A DNA stretch of 50,218 bases. It comes from Frankia sp. AgB32 (GTDB taxonomy: Bacteria; Actinomycetota; Actinomycetes; Frankiales; Frankiaceae). Location: the NCBI RefSeq assembly GCF_023243045.1, contig NZ_JALKFX010000049.1:1-50218 (forward strand), written 5' to 3'. Made by a program: the position numbers and the translations under genes. The notes below the pieces were generated by a model that saw only the letters and a program-made list of their open reading frames with translations, had not been told where the DNA came from and searched no databases. Shown piece by piece: positions 36,961 through 46,343 of this stretch. Within the stretch, counting starts at the first letter, position 1; the number at the start of each line of letters is the position of its first letter.

Positions 36961-38742
36961 GTCGCCGACGATGGCGCGGTTCTCCGCACCGGACGTGAGC
37001 CCGTCTCCCTCGCCGTCGAGTTCGCGCCGCAGATGTCCGGCCAGCGTGCGGGCGGTGGGATGGTCGAAGACAACCGTCGGGGGCAGAGCGAGCCCGGTCA
37101 CGGCGGCCAGGCGGTTGCGCAGCTCGACCGCGGCGACCGAGTCAAACCCCTCCGCCCTCAGCTCGGCGTCCGCCGGCACAGACTCGGCCGTCGTGCGGCC
37201 GAGAAGCGCCGCGATCTCGCCGCGGACTGTCGCCAGTAGTCGGCTCTCGCGCACTGCCGGCGCCAGGGCGGCGAACCGGCGCCGCGCGCCGATGCTCTCC
37301 GTGCCAGAAGGCTCGTTGTCATCGAGCAGTGGCCCGGGCCCGCCGGTCTGCGCCGGTGGGGCGGGCGGCACCCGGTCGAGCAGCGGCCAGGACGGGTCGC
37401 CGGTGAGCCCGTCCGCTATGGGCGCTCGGGCGCCGGTCTCGGCGAACGCGCGGGTCCAGTCGACGGCCACGCCGTGCACGTAGGCCTCGGCCAGGCTGAG
37501 CAGGAACCGTCGCCATTCGTCCTGGCCGCGACGCAGGGAGGCGACGACCGGGGTGGCGTCGCCGGTGTCGTCCAGGATCTCGCGCAGGCTGCCCGTCAGT
37601 ACCGGGTGTGGGCTGATCTCGATGAACAGCGGGCGGGCGAGCTCGGCGTGGGCGGCCCGGACAGCCGGGTCGAACAGGACCGGCTCGCGCAGACACCGCG
37701 GCCAGTAGCGGCTGTCGAGGGTGGCGGTGTCGAAGCGGTCGCCGGTCAGGCCGGAGTAGTACGGCACGGTACCCGGGTGTGGCGCGATGCCGGCGAGCTC
37801 GCCCAGCAGCCATTCGCGGATGCCGTCGATGTGGCGGGAGTGCGCCGCAAGTCCGACGGCGATCGGCCGCGCCAACACCCCGGCGGACTCGAATTCGGCG
37901 ATGGCCTGCCCGACGGCGTCCCGGTCGCCCGAGATGAGCGTCGCGGTCGGGGCGTTGACGCCGGCGACGCCCACCCGGTCGCCGTATCCGGCCAGCCGAG
38001 CCGCGACCTCGGGTGCCGGCAGGCCCACGAGGGCCATCTCGCCCCGGCCGGTCAGTGTCTGCTGAGCCTCGCTCCACCGGGCAACCACCCGGGCGGCGTC
38101 GGCGAGCGGCAGGCCGCCGGCAAGCCAGGCCGCCGGCAGTTCACCGAGGCTGTGCCCGACGACGGCGGCGGGCCGAACACCATGGTCACCCCACAGTTTG
38201 GCCAGCCCCACCATGATGGCGAACAGCAGCGGCTGGACCACATCGACGCGGTCCAGGGCACGTGGGTCACTCTCGGCCGTCGCCAGCACGTCCAGGGCCG
38301 ACCATCCGGTGACTGGGCGCAGCGCGTCCGCCGCAGCGCCGATGCCCTGTCGGAAGTCCGCGCGGGCGGCCAGCAGGCTCGTGGCCATCCCCCGCCACTG
38401 GGGGCCCTGGCCGGGAAAGACGAACACCGGGCTGGCGACCTCGCCGCAGTGACCGCGCACCACGGCGGGCGAGGACTCCCCGCGCACCAACGCCGTCAGG
38501 CCGCCGACGAGCTCCGCGCGGTTCGCGCCGACCACCACCGCCCTGTGCGGCCCGGATGGCGGTTGCACGGCGAGTGCGAGCCCGACGTCCTCCGTGCGTA
38601 GGGCCGGATCACGCTGCAGCCAGGCACGTAGGCCGGCCGCGCTGGCCCGAAGCGCCGCCGGGTCCTGTCCGGCGAGCACCCACGGAACGCAGCGGCGGAC
38701 ACTTCCCAGTCCGTGCTCCGGCATGGTTTCCGACCCCGTCAT
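31942..38742 (-). CDS. Modular type I polyketide synthase, loading module and module 1 (about 2266 aa)
   Basis: This is the first synthase of the line; it selects the starter acyl group and does the first extension. Numbering from the ATG at 38742: loading AT (about 15-330; S198 in GHSLG, W223, H301), loading ACP (S535 in GFDSVAA), KS (C768), AT (S1225 in GHSQG, YASH at 1328), KR (LDD 1894, Y1951), ACP (S2120), and a C-terminal docking tail ending [12 protein letters not shown]. There is no KSQ and no N-terminal docking helix, as expected for a DEBS-type starter synthase. The start is uncertain: ATGs at 38829, 38742 and 38724 are all possible. The 38724 one has GGAA 5 nt upstream, and the frame opens at 38961. 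Residues before the AT look like leader. Its stop lies 135 bp before the preferred start of the next PKS gene. Confidence 0.95.
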   Translation of the reverse strand: MTGSETMPEHGLGSVRRCVPWVLAGQDPAALRASAAGLRAWLQRDPALRTEDVGLALAVQPPSGPHRAVVVGANRAELVGGLTALVRGESSPAVVRGHCGEVASPVFVFPGQGPQWRGMATSLLAARADFRQGIGAAADALRPVTGWSALDVLATAESDPRALDRVDVVQPLLFAIMVGLAKLWGDHGVRPAAVVGHSLGELPAAWLAGGLPLADAARVVARWSEAQQTLTGRGEMALVGLPAPEVAARLAGYGDRVGVAGVNAPTATLISGDRDAVGQAIAEFESAGVLARPIAVGLAAHSRHIDGIREWLLGELAGIAPHPGTVPYYSGLTGDRFDTATLDSRYWPRCLREPVLFDPAVRAAHAELARPLFIEISPHPVLTGSLREILDDTGDATPVVASLRRGQDEWRRFLLSLAEAYVHGVAVDWTRAFAETGARAPIADGLTGDPSWPLLDRVPPAPPAQTGGPGPLLDDNEPSGTESIGARRRFAALAPAVRESRLLATVRGEIAALLGRTTAESVPADAELRAEGFDSVAAVELRNRLAAVTGLALPPTVVFDHPTARTLAGHLRRELDGEGDGLTSGAENRAIVGDDEPVAIIGIGCRLPGGIDDPESLWRLLRDGAEVVGGLPTDRGWDLDRLHDARSAWHGPNRQREAGYLRNATAFDADFFGISPREALAMDPQQRLLLEVSWEALERARINPLGLRGSATGVFTGVTEHHYGPRLDAAPAELEGFVFTGSTASVAAGRVAYALGLEGPAMSVDTACSSSLVALHLAAAALRRGECDLALAGGATVLPNPGMFVEFSRKNALSADGRCRAFSADADGFGLAEGVAVVVVARLADARRAGWPVHALVRSSAVVSDGASNGLTAPKGSAQQRTIRRALAAAGLRPEDVDAVEAHGTGTPLGDPIEATALLAVYGRNRPADRPPVWLGSVKSNVGHTQAAAGLVGVIKMVLALQHRHLPRTLHVTAPTPHVDWAGGALRLLTQPVSWQSPGRPRRAGVSSFGVSGTNCHAILEQAPDEQTGEPDRDDVPGTPGALPWLLSARGDAALAAQAERLRTHVTALPAAGSARAIEDIGFSLATTRATLPHRAAIVAADLDGFTAGLDALHRGLPSAAVVRGAVDLDGDVVFVYPGQGAQWVGMARDMIGTDDVVTDRLRACADALAPHVDWSLLDVLRGTPGSPPLESVDVVQPALFAVMVALTAWWRAHGVEPAAVVGHSQGEIAAACAAGALSLDDAAVVVAVRARALREVLAGRGGMVAVALPEDTGRDLIKPWSATGRLAVAAVNGPDSLVVSGEPAALDALLRYCAADGTRARRIPVDYASHSAHVEAIRDRLLAALADIQPRTADLPFYSSVTAGPVDTAGLDADYWYRNLRQTVEFEQTTNRLLAAGHRAFVEVSPHPILTGAVAETAEATGRKVLVVGSLRRDEPSRVRLLTSAAELFVRGVPVDWLTAPRPDGAAARGQVDLPTYAFQRERFWLDSAGAPPAVLAADDGPDADFWAAVDRGAADELGDLLGIDGAPDRESLGAVLPALQTWRRHADDRATQDSWRFRVAWRPLDGAPPTTAALTGRWLLLVPSSADAASGADGEAARTAGLAASCTRAVRRSGAEPVIVPVDTAHVHRTALARQLRAAWRDDPAGGVLSLLALDTAADLAHPDLPTGYAATVSLMQALGDIQADGPLWCVTRGAVAAAPGDTLPAPAQSLLWGLAQVAAVEYPDLWGGVVDLPPAGGPPGPEPATGGSTSEDADIDLLCAAVAAGAGEDQLAVRHGSMLARRVVPAPLRQRRATRRWRPRGTILITGGTGGVGAQVARWLASAGADHLLLISRRGPAAPGAAALAEQLTATGTRVSVVACDVGDRAALGGLLDGLPADQPLRAVFHTAAVLDDTVTDRLTPERIAGVLRVKVRGATLLHELTAGRDLDAFVLFSSVAATFGLPGVANYAPGNAYLDALADHRRARGLAATSVAWGLWGAGGMVEGAAGERLRGHGLVDMSPDLASAALHDSLDHNLTSSVVLAADWPRIAAILAFGRPRRLLDEISATGAAEQARPVATGGPSAAVQLRATLAERSPAERERTVLSLVIAHAAAVLGHRTDTAIGPDRPFRDLGFDSLTAVELRNRLNEATDVRLPTTAVFDHPTPTGLARQLGVALAPDLPNPDSSAAAAPTTVAKARIPAADGTADTLDTVRADLERITAALPGTGGEGPAGRADIVRRLRRVLTELTTATAPDRGQSAVVPEPRTDDELFDLLDTELETP
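36961..38742 (-). other. PKS loading module: AT-ACP didomain for a non-carboxylated acyl starter
   Basis: The AT has the Ser of GHSLG and the distal His (LAAH, 298-301). The Arg that binds the extender carboxylate (VAVR in the other ATs) is replaced by Trp223 in ARVVARW. ATs that load plain acyl-CoAs lack this Arg. The starter is therefore likely propionyl-, isobutyryl- or 2-methylbutyryl-CoA; isobutyryl would fit bafilomycin. A normal ACP with a modifiable Ser535 follows. Confidence 0.9.
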
Positions 38743-39109
38743 CAGCGCCCACTCATTCGGCTTGGTCAGGCGGCCGCGTGGCCGCGCATCTCCATTTTCC
38801 CGATACTGCGCAACTCCGACCTTCGACATTTCCGCAGAGCCTGCGGTCGTCCTCCTCGGCGCTCTGCGAACTTCCGCGGCGCCTGCGTTGTCCGCTGGTC
38901 TCGGTTCTACGGAGTCGGGGATCCGCGAACAACCCCTATCGCCCCGACTCACTCGCATCATTCCGGCGCTTGTTCGGTGAACGGTGATCTCGACGGCGAC
39001 GGAAGCGAGGATCCTCGACCGTCAGATTCCCCGACATGCCTGCTCACACGGGGCGCACCAGAAGGCAACGGAATACGGGATTGCCCAGGGGTTACTAGGG
39101 GTGTCGGCC

Positions 39110-39127
39110 GGGTTCCGTCCAGAACCC
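39110..39127. promoter_or_regulatory. 18-bp inverted repeat, possible regulator binding site
   Basis: GGGTTC and GAACCC are perfect 6-bp arms separated by cgtcca. The size and symmetry fit a dimeric LuxR-type HTH site, and it lies in the shared PKS/LAL promoter region. Binding is only inferred. Confidence 0.35.
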
Positions 39128-39280
39128 TGACATGCTTCGACGGCCGGCGACACGCCTGGCCCCATGCCGACTTTCCCGGGGATACCCGCATAAGGTGTCG
39201 AAAGGATGTAATCGGGCAACATCGACGTTTTTCCGATCAGCCAGAAAGACAGTCAGCAGAACCCCAAGCCCGCTAACACG

Positions 39281-39312
39281 GGGGCGCCGATCCGCACCGA
39301 GGGACGCCGATC
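39281..39312. promoter_or_regulatory. Pair of 12-bp direct repeats spaced 20 bp apart
   Basis: ggggcgccgatc at 39281 and gggacgccgatc at 39301 match at 11 of 12 positions and start exactly 20 bp apart, about two helical turns. They lie within the divergent promoter region, so they could be tandem activator sites. No function is shown. Confidence 0.3.
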
Positions 39313-39802
39313 TGTGACATAGTTCACCCACTCGACGGTCCTGTGCTCGGACGGGTCGGACGACGCGGGATACTGGCCCACAGGCGAGCCCAGAAGCCCT
39401 CCGAACTGCCGCTACGCCACTGTCCGTCGTTGCCGCCGAAGGCAGGATGCAAAACACCAAGAAGATTCGAAGCAACAAGAGCACATGTCGCTCAACCTGA
39501 GGCGGCGTCGCACCGGCAGGCTAGATGACACTGCCGAGAGCGACGGAGGACGACCAGGTGAGCGAGAGCCGCGACACCGAGATTCAGGGACACCCCGCGT
39601 TCGCCGCCGACAACGGAGGACAGAAGACGTGAGGTAGTATTCGACCCACGCCATCCACCCACCCAGCGTCAGCCCTTTCGCGATGCTGCAGACGTGACAT
39701 AAAGTGAAACGAAAAGGTTATCGATTTCCCTCCAGCCGGGAACGACGATCTCCGCCAAGCCGGCGTCACATCACTCGTTCCGGCGGCCTTTTAGACACTC
39801 CC

Positions 39803-39808
39803 GAGGAG
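39803..39808 (+). promoter_or_regulatory. Ribosome binding site that fixes the LAL regulator start
   Basis: GAGGAG lies 9 nt before the ATG at 39818. The longer open frame from 39704 lacks a comparable site, so the start at 39818 is preferred. Confidence 0.65.
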
Positions 39809-39817
39809 CCCCCTCCT

Positions 39818-42655
39818 ATGAACCTGTTGGAGCGTGACACTGAAATCGCCATATTCGATGACATTCTCGACAGCTGCTTCGGGAGTTCCCCGGTCGGACG
39901 GGTTGCGGTCATCTCCGGGCCGCCAGGAATCGGTAAAAGCGCACTCCTGCACACCCTCACCCGCCGAGCGGTCGTGACCGGCGGGATCGTGGTCGGCGCC
40001 GCAGCGGTCGCGGGTCAAGGACCCGTGCCAGCGCTGGGGATGATGCATCAACTGCTGCACGCGGTGGCCGCGGACTCCCAACACCGCCGCGACGTGCTGG
40101 CTGCCCTCGACTCCTACACAGCCGCCGCCACGGCGGCGGACCCGTCCGAGGCCGCCTACACCCGGCTGCTACACAGCATCGACGCGCTGCTGCGCGATCT
40201 GTCGGCCCGCAGCCCGATCATGATGTTCATCGACGACGCACCCGAAGCTGATCCCGCGTCCCTGCGCTGCCTGGCCTACGTCATGCGGCGCGTCATGTTC
40301 GTCCGCTCGCTGGTGGTGATGACCGCCCGCCTCGGAGGCCCCGTCGGCGATCCGGCCGCCATCCGCAACGTCCTGCTACAGCCCAATGTCACCTGGCTGC
40401 GGCTACGCCCGCTGTCCCGCGCGGGCGTCGCACTGCTGGCCACGGACCAGATCGGGCCCGCCGCCGAACCGCTCGCAACGGCCCTGCACACCGCGACTGG
40501 TGGCAGCCCACTGCTGGTCCAGGCGCTCGTGGACGACCAGCCATCGGCTTGTGGCGCCATCGCCCGGCTGGGGGACGTGCCAGCATCCGGGGCAGCCTTC
40601 GAGGCCGCGGTGCTGACGTGCATGCACCGCCTCGACCCGGCGATCGCCGACGTCGCCCGCGCGGTCGCGGTGCTGGACGGCCCTGTCTCGCCCATCGCAT
40701 CTGCCCGGCTGCTCGACGTCACCGTGGACCAGGCAGACGGTGCGGCGCAGGTACTCGCGCAGACCGGACTCGTCGAGGCCGGCCGGTTCCGCCACCCGGC
40801 CGCCGCCCGAATCGTTCACCGGGACCTCCCCCCTCAGCGGCGGGCAGGCCTACACCGGCGGGCCGCCCAACTGCACTATGTCGAGGGTGCCCGGGCCATC
40901 CATGTGGCCGGCCATCTCGTCGCTGCCGGTCATCCAGCGGAGGCCTGGGCGATCCCGGTCCTGCGCGCGGCCGCGGTCGAGGCACAGAGCGACCAGCCGG
41001 GCCGCGCAGTCACCTTCCTCAAGCTGGCTGCGGGAGCATGCCCGGACGGCTGGGAACGTGCGGCGGTCCTGGCCCGGGCGGCGACCATCGACTGGTCGAT
41101 CAACCCGTCGGCGATCTTCCACTACCTGCCTGACCTGATCGCGGCGGTCGGTGAGGGCCGTCTCGACGCCGCCCACGGACTCGGCGTCGTCTCGGCACTG
41201 GCCTGGCACGGCCAGACCGCCCAGGCCTCCGCCGTACTCAGCCGGCTCGGCCGGTCCAGCACCCGACAGGGTGACAGGGCGGTAGCCGCCTACCGGACCG
41301 GTCGGCTGCTCCTGCTGTGTGTGTACCCCGGTCTGACCTCGGACGGCGGCAGCGACTCACTGCCGGGCGCGCTCGCCGCGATGGGTTCCACCGCGATGGG
41401 TCCACCGGGCGCCCACGCCACCCGCGCCCTGGCCACCCTGCTTACCGGAGGGGAGGGATGCCTGACCGTCGAGGAAGCCTCTCAACTACTCCGAACCACC
41501 GGGCCCGGGGATGGCGACCCGACCGGCGGCCCGGAGACCATCGCGGCGGTGTTGGTGGGGCTGCTGTATACAGAGCGTCTCGAAGCGGCCGGCGGATGGG
41601 CCGACCTGCTCGACCGCCAGGCGCTCGGCCGGCGCTCGCCGACCTGGCGGGCCGTCATCGCCAGCCTGAAGGCCGAGATCGCGCTGCGTGGCGGGGAGCT
41701 GCCCGCCGCGGACCGGCTCGCCCGCTCAGCGCTCGCCGACATCCCCGGGCCAGGTTGGGGGGTCGTGCTCGGCGCTCCGATGGCGTGCCGGCTACTCGCC
41801 GCGGCCGAGATGGGCCGTCTCGGCGAGGCGGCCGAACAGGCCAGCGCGCCGGTTCCCGACGCGCTGTTCCAGTCCCTGTTCGGTCTGTACTACCTGCGCG
41901 CCCGCGGCCGGTTCCACCTCGCCGCCGGGCGACCACATGACGCCCTCGCCGACTTCCATCGCTGCGGGGACCAGATGGCGCGCTGGGGCGTCGACACCTC
42001 CGCCCTGATCCCCTGGCGCGTCGACGTCGGGGAGGCCCATCTGCGCCTGGGCCATGTCGATCGGTGCCGCGCCGTGGCCGAGGAGCAGCTCGCCCGGGAG
42101 TCGGACGGTCAGTCACGGCCGGCCGGGAACGCGCTGCGGCTACTCGCCGCGACGAACGGGCCCGCCGAGCGGGTCGCACTGCTGTTGCGCGCAGTGGACA
42201 TCCTGCGCTCGACCGGCGCTCGGGTGGACCTCGCCCGTGCCCTTTCCGCCCTCGGTGGCGCCTACCGGGACGGCGGCGAGCCGGCCCAGGCCCGCATGGC
42301 AATCCGCGCCGCCCGGCTGCTCGCCAACCAGTGCGGGGCCCAGGTGATCGCCGGGCCGGCGACCACGCCGCGCGGCGGCATGAGGCCGGAGACCGACGCG
42401 GCGCGGGCCGCTGACGACGGCCAACAAGTCCGCCGCCCGCCGCGGCACCGTGCCGCGACGCCGCACGTGCTGACGCAACTGACCGAGGCGGAACGGCGAG
42501 TCGCGACGTTGGCTGCCCTCGGTCATACGAACGGTGAGATTGCCGAAGCGCTATACATCACGATCAGCACCGTCGAGCAGCACCTGACCAAGGTCTACCG
42601 CAAACTCAACGTCCGATCCCGAGCGGACCTGCCGGTCGTGCCGGCGCGCGGATGA
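39818..42655 (+). CDS. LAL-family (LuxR-type) transcriptional regulator, probable PKS pathway activator
   Basis: A 945-residue regulator of the large ATP-binding LuxR type. Walker A is GPPGIGKS (about residues 34-41), and a Walker B-like stretch reads IMMFIDDAPEAD (around 167). The middle is a long Ala/Leu-rich helical repeat region. The last 60 residues form a LuxR HTH (LTEAERRVATLAALGHTNGEIAEALYIT split by a turn, then TVEQHLTKVYRKL). The length fits the usual 850-1000. It is transcribed away from the PKS operon across a 1-kb shared promoter region, the classic place for a cluster-situated activator. The frame extends upstream to 39704 through a TTA codon at 39791-39793, but the ribosome site supports the ATG at 39818, which excludes that codon. 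Its targets are inferred from position only. Confidence 0.93.
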   Translation: MNLLERDTEIAIFDDILDSCFGSSPVGRVAVISGPPGIGKSALLHTLTRRAVVTGGIVVGAAAVAGQGPVPALGMMHQLLHAVAADSQHRRDVLAALDSYTAAATAADPSEAAYTRLLHSIDALLRDLSARSPIMMFIDDAPEADPASLRCLAYVMRRVMFVRSLVVMTARLGGPVGDPAAIRNVLLQPNVTWLRLRPLSRAGVALLATDQIGPAAEPLATALHTATGGSPLLVQALVDDQPSACGAIARLGDVPASGAAFEAAVLTCMHRLDPAIADVARAVAVLDGPVSPIASARLLDVTVDQADGAAQVLAQTGLVEAGRFRHPAAARIVHRDLPPQRRAGLHRRAAQLHYVEGARAIHVAGHLVAAGHPAEAWAIPVLRAAAVEAQSDQPGRAVTFLKLAAGACPDGWERAAVLARAATIDWSINPSAIFHYLPDLIAAVGEGRLDAAHGLGVVSALAWHGQTAQASAVLSRLGRSSTRQGDRAVAAYRTGRLLLLCVYPGLTSDGGSDSLPGALAAMGSTAMGPPGAHATRALATLLTGGEGCLTVEEASQLLRTTGPGDGDPTGGPETIAAVLVGLLYTERLEAAGGWADLLDRQALGRRSPTWRAVIASLKAEIALRGGELPAADRLARSALADIPGPGWGVVLGAPMACRLLAAAEMGRLGEAAEQASAPVPDALFQSLFGLYYLRARGRFHLAAGRPHDALADFHRCGDQMARWGVDTSALIPWRVDVGEAHLRLGHVDRCRAVAEEQLARESDGQSRPAGNALRLLAATNGPAERVALLLRAVDILRSTGARVDLARALSALGGAYRDGGEPAQARMAIRAARLLANQCGAQVIAGPATTPRGGMRPETDAARAADDGQQVRRPPRHRAATPHVLTQLTEAERRVATLAALGHTNGEIAEALYITISTVEQHLTKVYRKLNVRSRADLPVVPARG

Positions 42656-43133
42656 ACGTCCCACGACAGTTAGAACAACGCCGGAAGGCTCCGCGGAACC
42701 GTCCGCACGCACCACTCGGATCTGCAGCGCCAGGACCCACCTCCGGCGTGGATCCGCCAGTGCAGATTCATCGCCGCACGCCGCACCTACATGCGCGACA
42801 ACGAATACCGGATTCACCGTCGCCCGACGGGTTTACCAGCGACGACAGCATTCTCTGGATTCCGTCGCCTGCGGCGGGCCGACGGATCAGGAGGGTCATT
42901 CCGACCCTAACAGGATTCGGATGTTCCGGTGCTCTGAGTAAACATGCACTACACAAACGGAACGACATCGCGCACGGCAGGCCGGAATATATGCCGGACG
43001 CCCGGTCGCCGACATCACGTGCCATCCCCAGTTCAAGGGAACAGGAACCAGCGATATCCAGGGTCGCGCTCTGGTTCCTCGGACAGGATAGGACTACCTC
43101 GTTATGGGAACGTGCAGCGCAGGGACGGCGTCG
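42656..43133. other. Intergenic stretch with no recognisable gene
   Basis: About 480 bp after the LAL stop. Base composition is less GC-rich than the surroundings in places, for example 42920-43000. Open frames on both strands have no recognisable product or ribosome site, and no convincing hairpin terminator follows the regulator. It marks the likely right edge of the biosynthetic cluster. Confidence 0.6.
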
Positions 43134-43463
<330 letters not shown>

Positions 43464-43484
43464 CTACGGGGTGATCAGTGAACC

Positions 43485-43930
43485 TCCGGTGAAGTGCTTC
43501 GTCGCCGCGTCCACGCCTCGAGGTCGGCGGCGATCTCCGGTCGCGGCGCGCGGCGGCGCCGACGAGCAGGTTCTCCCGCACGGTCAGGTTCGGGAACGTG
43601 CCACGGCCCTGCGGGACGTGCGCGACGCCGGCCCGCAGCACCGACTCGGGCGAGCGGCGCCCGATCGACACCCCGCCGAACAGCACCCGCCCGCGGGCCG
43701 GGCGCAGCAGGCCCTACGCGGCGCGCAGCGTGGTGGTCTTCCCGGCGCCGTTGGCACCGAGCAGCGCGACGCACTCCCCCGCCCCGACGGTGAGCGAGAC
43801 GCCGTGCAGGACCCGGCATCTGCCCGTAGCCGGCGTGGACGTCGAGCAGCTCGGGTAAGGCGGGCTCCCCCGTCGCGGGCGCGGCGGTGGACCGCGCCCG
43901 TGCCGCCAGCCGGACGACTGGGCCGTTCAC
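43485..43930 (-). pseudogene. Broken branched-chain amino-acid ABC transporter ATPase (LivF-like)
   Basis: The reading starts with GTG at 43930, overlapping the stop of the livG remnant by four bases (GTGA), the usual livG-livF coupling. The first frame gives LPELLDVHAGYGQMP. An extra G in the ccc run at 43812-43814 then shifts it. The next frame gives VLHGVSLTVGAGECVALLGANGAGKTTTLRAA with Walker A GANGAGKT, then an in-frame TAG (43714-43716), then GLLRPARGRVLFGG and VPQGRGTFPNLTVRENLLVGA. A second shift near 43538-43545 leads to EIAADLEAW, after which the match ends; the rest of the gene is missing. It once coupled ATP hydrolysis to solute import at the membrane and is certainly inactive as written. 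Confidence 0.85.
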
Positions 43931-44052
43931 ACCGGCCCCAGGCACGCGCTGATGACGGCCGGGTCGGCGGCAACCGCCGGCGGCGTGCCCGCGGCGATCA
44001 CCTCACCGAAGCTCAGGGCGACAACCTAGTCGCACAGGGTCACGGCCAGGCA
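43927..44052 (-). pseudogene. C-terminal remnant of a LivG-like ABC transporter ATPase
   Basis: About 40 codons read LAVTLCD-stop-VVALSFGEVIAAGTPPAV and so on to LGPV and TGA at 43927-43929. The order matches the LivG tail (LCDRVVVLDFGEVIAAG...). A TAG at 44026-44028 replaces the residue after CD. Everything upstream of about 44052 is gone, and the sequence joins a different transporter gene there. Confidence 0.75.
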
Positions 44053-44326
44053 GGGCGAGGCGCGGATGCTGACAGCCCTGGGCGTCGATGGTGAACAGGA
44101 CGTCGTAGAGGGCGTTCATCAGGGTCGAGCCCTGTGTCGAGCTGTTGATGACCGGCGCCGGGTCGGTCGTCGGCGCGTCGGTGGAGACGAGGAGCGTGGC
44201 AGATCCGCCGCGCGCGGCCGGACCGGCCGGCGCTCCACCCTAACCGCCACTCCCCGAGGTGCCACAGGCGGTGAGGAACAGGCAGGCGCTGACGCCCACG
44301 TGCAGTACGGTGCGGAACCTTCTCAC
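44053..44326 (-). pseudogene. 5' fragment of a peptide/nickel-type ABC substrate-binding lipoprotein (SBP_bac_5-like)
   Basis: GTG at 44326 with GGAG about 9 nt upstream begins a lipoprotein signal peptide: VRRFRT, a hydrophobic core, and lipobox LTAC with Cys21. An in-frame TAG (44240-44242) follows residue 28. Past it the same frame continues with SATLLVSTDAPTTDPAP and STLMNALYDVLFTIDAQG, typical of the first strand of SBP_bac_5 proteins. The match then breaks at the livG remnant. The product would have been a membrane-anchored solute receptor. It is inactive because of the stop and the loss of more than 80% of the gene. Confidence 0.75.
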
Positions 44327-45049
44327 GGATGAACTCCGGTTTCTCTGCGGAGGCAGGCCGGAGCTCCCGGCAACGTCTGGGCGCACTGGTCCCGCGTTTC
44401 TGGAAATGCCGGAGAAGCCGCCCTGGACGCGGGTGACAATCATCCTTTTGGCATAGCCGAACGGCCACCACATGCACCCCGGAGAGGCGCGGTCGACCGA
44501 GGTGAAGCCCGTTAGCGCGGATCTTGGCCGGGTGCCGGAACTCTAGCAAAGAAACTTCGTAATGTCTATCACGCCCGCCGCCGGAACCGTCTGATCAGTG
44601 TCCGAACGTGTACGCACCAAGTACGGACGGCCATCCTGCCTGGCAGCGCCGCGCGCGACAGGAATGCCCACCCACCACAAAGGTGGGGTCCGGCCCATCG
44701 TCCGAGGACCACGGCGACTACGCCGCGACACCGCAGCCACACGCGAATCGAAACCACTCGGACGCATACTCTGTTCGGGGTTCAGATCGGATCAGCGGCC
44801 CGCCGCGACCCGCACCCCACCTGCGCAGCCCGTCCTCCCGACACCTCGCCCCACGAACTCGAAATTCACTATTATGTCCACTCGACGAACGCAATGGCGC
44901 CGACGGATGACCACCCGTCAGTGCATCGCTACTTCTATCCACCTAACGCAGCGGTAAGGTCGGGCCGAGCGGGGGGAGGCGGCTGGTACGGCTGAGCCCG
45001 GTCAACTCGGGCCCAGCCACATCGGCGCAGCGAGAAGGAGGGCCCAGTC
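44327..45049. other. Intergenic stretch with no recognisable gene
   Basis: About 720 bp between the transporter remnants and the TetR gene. Overlapping short frames exist on both strands but none has a family signature with a ribosome site. An imperfect dyad (gtccgaac at 44600-44607, gtacggac at 44621-44628) is the only visible structure. The region just before 45050 should hold the TetR promoter; TATTAT near 44871 is a weak -10 candidate. Confidence 0.55.
45035..45041 (+). promoter_or_regulatory. Ribosome binding site of the TetR gene
   Basis: AAGGAGG, a near-perfect Shine-Dalgarno sequence, sits 8 nt before the GTG at 45050 and fixes that start. Confidence 0.8.
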
Positions 45050-46102
45050 GTGCCGGAAGGTAAGCCACGTCGACGCCCCGGGCCGGCACCGAAGGTTTCC
45101 CGGGCGGCGATCGCCGAGGCAGGCACGGCAATTGGCTTCGATGACGTCACGGTCAAGAAGGTCGCCGAATATCTGGGCGTCAGTGTCGCCGGTCTGTACC
45201 ACCATGTACGCGGTCGCGACGATCTGCTGCGCATAGGTGGCGAACTCCTGCTGCGCCGCGGCGAGATGCCCCACGCGGCCGACCGTGACTGGCACGAATG
45301 GCTGCACGAGGCGGCCTGGTATCTGCGGGCGAGGCTCGCGGAGCATCCCGAGCTCATCGTCCAGTACGTCAACGGCGCCATGCCGTGGCGGGCGGGCCTG
45401 CGGCACCTGGAGGCCGCGCTCGACGTGCTGGTCCAGGCCGGGTTCAGCCCCGCCGAGGCGCTCGCCGCCTTCCACGCGATCGCCCGGCTGGCGTTCGGCG
45501 CCGCCGCAGACCATCACCGCGACCAGACCCTCGCCCGCCAGGGCGCCCCGTCGATCGTGCAGATCGACGAGGTCTTCGCCGCCGACCCGGACGGCCTGCG
45601 CCGCAGCCGCGAGCTGATCGCCCTGCTGCGCATCGACCCGGGCGACCTGTTCGACCAGCAGGTCGCCCTCCTGCTCGAAGGCATCGCCGCGGGCCGCACC
45701 CGCACCGCCGACCTCGGAGGCATCCGCCCAGTCGACGCGACACGGGAAGGGCGCCAGCAGGCGGTGCGCCTGCACCGGCGGCCCCGCCGCGCCCAGTGCC
45801 GAACCGGCCGGCACCCGCGACGCCGAGGCACCGGCGTCGAGTGGACCCGCCGCGCAGCGCGGCCGGTCGAGAACGCCGCGGCGGCGGACGCCGTCCTGAC
45901 GCCGGCGCTGCTGCGCCGCCTCGCCGAGGCCGCCCCGCGGCATGCCCGGGCCGGTGATCGTCGGTCCTGCGCCGCCCGCGGCGAGGCCCGGACCGCAGCC
46001 CTGCCGACGACGACGGCCCTGCCGGCAGGTTCGGCTCAACCCCAGAAAATCTTGCACTCGGGAACACCGCCCTTCTACCATCCAGCAGTGTTCTGCATAT
46101 AG
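45050..46102 (+). CDS. TetR-family transcriptional regulator with unusual C-terminal extension
   Basis: The 350-residue frame starts GTG at a strong ribosome site. Residues about 15-62 form a classic TetR HTH (SRAAIAEAGTAIGFDDVTVK, then VAEYLGVSVAGLYHHVRGRDDLL). A helical ligand-binding region runs to about residue 225 (LFDQQVALLLEGIAAG), the normal family length. The remaining 125 residues are Arg/Ala/Pro-rich, contain no known domain, and look like translated non-coding DNA read through after loss of the native stop. It probably represses itself or a neighbour; the P450 gene follows in the same direction after 241 bp. No operator could be identified. The HTH call is secure; ligand and target are unknown. 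Confidence 0.85.
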   Translation: MPEGKPRRRPGPAPKVSRAAIAEAGTAIGFDDVTVKKVAEYLGVSVAGLYHHVRGRDDLLRIGGELLLRRGEMPHAADRDWHEWLHEAAWYLRARLAEHPELIVQYVNGAMPWRAGLRHLEAALDVLVQAGFSPAEALAAFHAIARLAFGAAADHHRDQTLARQGAPSIVQIDEVFAADPDGLRRSRELIALLRIDPGDLFDQQVALLLEGIAAGRTRTADLGGIRPVDATREGRQQAVRLHRRPRRAQCRTGRHPRRRGTGVEWTRRAARPVENAAAADAVLTPALLRRLAEAAPRHARAGDRRSCAARGEARTAALPTTTALPAGSAQPQKILHSGTPPFYHPAVFCI

Positions 46103-46343
46103 CGCGTTCCAGCACGATGTGCCGCGAGAGGGCGCTCCGCTCACGAAGCACGCAGGTGTGCACACCAGCACCGGTGCCCGCTCAACCACGCCCCGGAGGC
46201 GTACCGCGTCCCCGCGGGCCGCCAGGCGGGTGGGATCAAGGTGGTGCTCGTCCCGTGACGTCAGGGTTGCCAGGCCGACGGTCCGCCAGCGTCGCCACCG
46301 CCATTCCAGCCGATCCGCGAACCGTCACCCTGACCTGCGAGGA

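Larger units (their letters stand above)
38743..39817. promoter_or_regulatory. Divergent intergenic region between PKS operon and LAL regulator
   Basis: About 1.07 kb without a believable gene: the short open frames have no ribosome sites or recognisable products. It must hold the promoters for the leftward PKS operon and the rightward regulator. GC falls visibly near 39440-39720. A TAGTAT box at 39635-39640 and CATAAAGT near 39698 are possible -10 elements for the regulator, but no good -35 accompanies them. A dyad and a direct repeat inside it are listed separately. Confidence 0.7.

Noticed and set aside
39132-39528. Small plus-strand frames in the divergent promoter region
   Set aside because: About 61 codons each, no Shine-Dalgarno, Arg-rich random composition.
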